Made by a program: the position numbers and the translations under genes
NCBI GenBank assembly: GCA_039000515.1
Contig: JBCFYV010000001.1
Location: forward strand, 10,958,928 to 11,022,927
From: Timema cristinae
Lineage: Eukaryota; Arthropoda; Insecta; Phasmatodea; Timematidae
Length of the DNA stretch: 64,000 bases
Direction: 5' to 3'
Notes under the pieces: model-generated
What the model was told of the DNA's origin: nothing
Databases searched by the model: none
Seen by the model: only the letters and a program-made list of their open reading frames with translations
Part shown: positions 61,837 through 64,000 of the stretch, piece after piece
Layout of the letters: each line of letters begins with the position of its first letter
Numbering within the stretch: position 1 is the first letter of the stretch

Positions 61837-62264
61837 TAGTGTTTATAATATTAGTGTACACATTTTATGAGGGCTCCAAGATACTTTATTTTTCTGGTGC
61901 AAGGGCTTCTTTGGACTAAAGGGATTTTGGGAAACCCTGCTATATTCGACCACAAATATTACTTTAACATAATAAACGACAAGCTCAACCTTCTTATTAA
62001 TTACTCAACTCTTTGATTGGTAAGTAAATAAATACCTTAAACCTTTCGAACATTTTTCTCTAACTCTTCAAACAAAATTAATAACTAATGAAACTCCTAA
62101 TATTTTTTTTATCGACAATAACACAACATCAATAACTACATGGTGGGTATATCATTTGAAAACCACTGGTGTAAAGCTTTGCCGCTAGTTGGGTTCAAAG
62201 CCTAGCCCCCACATCAAAATAATTTTAAGCGATTTGTTTTGACAACAATTTGGTGAAGTTTTTT
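61837..62264. other. No gene recognised; AT-rich
   Basis: Nothing supported. Confidence 0.45.
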
Positions 62265-62492
62265 TTAAGCACCATGTCATTCTACCTGTTTGGGCTATAC
62301 GCTTATGTACTAATTACAGTAGTGGTTATATTCAGAGGAAGTGTGTCCGCACTTGCCTGAAGGGAGAATGTTTTTGTAAAAAAAAAAAAAACACCATCAG
62401 TACACCCGACCGAGATTCAAACCTAGATCTCCCCATCGTCGGCAGTCTAGTCTACTGTGAAAGTGATGCCTTAGACCAAGTGGACACCAAAT
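62265..62492 (-). repeat. SINE family B, minus strand
   Basis: AGCACCATGTCATTCTACCT (tail), CGCACTTGCCTGAAGGGAG (body), GAGATTCAAACCTAGATCTC (B box), AGACCAAGTGGACACCAAA (A box); an A-run of 14 in the middle. Confidence 0.78.
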
Positions 62493-62559
62493 AAGGTTTT
62501 GGGGTAGTTTGACATAAAATATTTATAGAAAGTTTGATAACATAGGCTTCTGTGAGACC

Positions 62560-62750
62560 CACAGCCATTATTGTGTGATCTAAGGTGTCAATCTCGCAAT
62601 GCATGCGATTGACGGGGAGGGTTAGGTTAGGATCTCGTCCAGGTGTACTAGTATTCATTTTACTATGCCATCTAACCACTAATGCGGCTGCATTTACTCT
62701 AAACAATTTCTTCATTACTAAGTGATAACTAATATCTAATCAGTTATTAG
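62560..62750 (+). repeat. SINE family B, plus strand, old
   Basis: ATTGTGTGATCTAAGGTGTC (A box), GGAGGGTTAGGTTAGGATCT (B box worn), AACCACTAATGCGGCTGCAT (body), TTCTTCATTACTAAGTGATA (tail start). Confidence 0.55.
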
Positions 62751-62894
62751 TAACATATTCTACACACATTAACTATTTCCCTTGCATGTATCTTGCACTT
62801 GAAACTGACCTAACGCAATTTGTATTAGAAACTATTGCTTCAAATAATGTTGTCGTTAAGATTCGAAGCGATATTTTACTACTGGAGACTTCAA

Positions 62895-63625
62895 CACTAC
62901 CATAGATATAAAGCCTTAGAAACTTCAACTCTACTATAGAAACACCTGGAGAATTCAACGCTTCCATATAAATGAAGACCTGGGGACTTCAACGCTACTA
63001 TAGACACAAAACCTTGGAATCTTCAACGCTTCCATAGAAATGAAGCCCTCAAGACCTCAACGATTTCGTAGAAACGAGGCTCTGAAGAGTTCAACGCTTC
63101 TATAGAAATGAAGCCCTTGAGATTTCATCGCTTCTATAGAAACAAAGCCTCGGAGACTTCAACGCTTCTATAGGAACAAAGCCTTGGAGACTTCAACGCT
63201 TCTATAGAAACAAAGCCCTGGAGACTTCAACGCTTCTATAAAAACAAAACCTTGGAGACTTCAACGCTTCTATATAAATAAAGCCTTGGAGACTTAAACG
63301 CTTCTACAGAAACAAATTCTTGGAGACTTCAACGCTTCTATAAAATAAAACCTTGGAGACTTCAACGCTTATATAGAAACAAAGCCCTGGAGACTTCAAC
63401 GCTACTATAGAAACAAAGCCTTGGAGACTTTCACGCTTCTATAGAAACAAAGCCTTGGAGACTTCAACGCTACTATAGAAACAAAACCCTGTAGACTTCA
63501 ACTCTTCTATTGAAAGTAAGCGCTTGAGATTAAAACGCTATCATATAAACGAAGCCTTGGAGACTTCAACGCTTCTATCGAAAGTAAGCGCTTGTGATTA
63601 AAACGCTACCATATAAACGACGCCC
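62895..63625. repeat. 34-bp minisatellite, about 21 units
   Basis: Unit GCTTCTATAGAAACAAAGCC then TTGGAGACTTCAAC. Central units (63140-63480) are most alike. Outer units are more diverged. A variant block with GAAAGTAAGCGCTTGAGATT appears twice near the right end. Confidence 0.94.
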
Positions 63626-64000
63626 ACTTGCCTCCAAAGAAAGTTATATAATTTATCGTAGAAATAAAGTATATTTTTTCATATATATTTTATCTTACTC
63701 GTGAGGAGCAACCACACTTTCTGTCAAATTAAGTACTTATAGCACTTATTACTCATGTTTTAGCTAGCTGAATTGTGTTTTATGTCGACCAAAACACCAT
63801 AATACCAAAATGGGGCTATACACTTATTTCCCAAGTTTTGTAGCTTTGCGTAGTAATTGTTAATTTATATACAGTAGATTATTGTAGGGATGAATCCACG
63901 GACATAAACCACGTGGACAACTAGTTCTGAGCCTTGCTGGGAGGCGTGGCCCCTCGTGAGGAGATGCCTGCACGTACTTACATGGGACTTGTGGTCACCA
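63626..64000. other. No gene recognised
   Basis: AT-rich, turning GC-richer in the last 100 bp. Cut by the window edge. Confidence 0.4.

Overview
The window looks like non-coding, repeat-saturated nuclear DNA of an invertebrate animal. The evidence is the AT-rich background, spliceable exons, a polyadenylation signal, tRNA-derived SINEs with target-site duplications, hAT and TA-inserting DNA transposons, non-LTR retrotransposon remains and about a dozen minisatellites. An arthropod is my best guess, but the sequence does not prove it. I see no bacterial-type gene, operon, CRISPR array, rRNA or convincing functional tRNA gene.

Only one host gene can be argued for. It lies on the minus strand between about 52.04 and 47.87 kb and is an ankyrin-repeat protein, with an upstream exon near 51.75-52.04 kb and a terminal exon at 47.96-48.35 kb followed by AATAAA. 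Both exons are damaged: three in-frame stops and one frameshift, so it is probably a pseudogene or carries assembly errors. Its 3.4 kb putative intron holds MITEs, a SINE and a tandemly expanded piece of a LINE reverse-transcriptase gene.

The rest is mobile DNA and its by-products. SINE families A, B and C have different heads but the same 3' tail. A and B also share a central domain. Several copies have 8-13 bp target-site duplications, one being a 5'-truncated copy, which points to target-primed retrotransposition by a common LINE. Their AT-rich tails have grown into (TAA)n microsatellites. A fourth family, D, has an unrelated body. A hAT family (terminal repeat CAGTGGCGGCTCGT, 8-bp duplications) has four copies at 2.1, 17.3, 24.3 and 55.8 kb. 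Three keep the last coding exon of the transposase and the fourth keeps what looks like its first coding exon. The fourth copy was split by a second transposon with 28-bp perfect terminal repeats.

Tandem arrays: 60 bp (0.26-1.04 kb), 41 bp (5.9-6.6), 103 bp (9.5-10.9), 146 bp (14.8-15.3, with decayed copies to 16.4), 29 bp (16.8-17.2), 44 bp (19.1-20.7), 72 bp (23.0-23.7), tetramer (28.9-29.4), 56 bp (39.9-44.5, 82 units without net indel), 62 bp (50.7-51.4), 25 bp (54.9-55.4), 68 bp (57.7-57.9) and 34 bp (62.9-63.6). At least two arise from transposable-element sequence (60 bp from a hAT-like end, 62 bp from a LINE open reading frame). Two others have lone relatives elsewhere in the window. 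Large fold-back sequences lie at 3.1, 26.6 and 44.8 kb.
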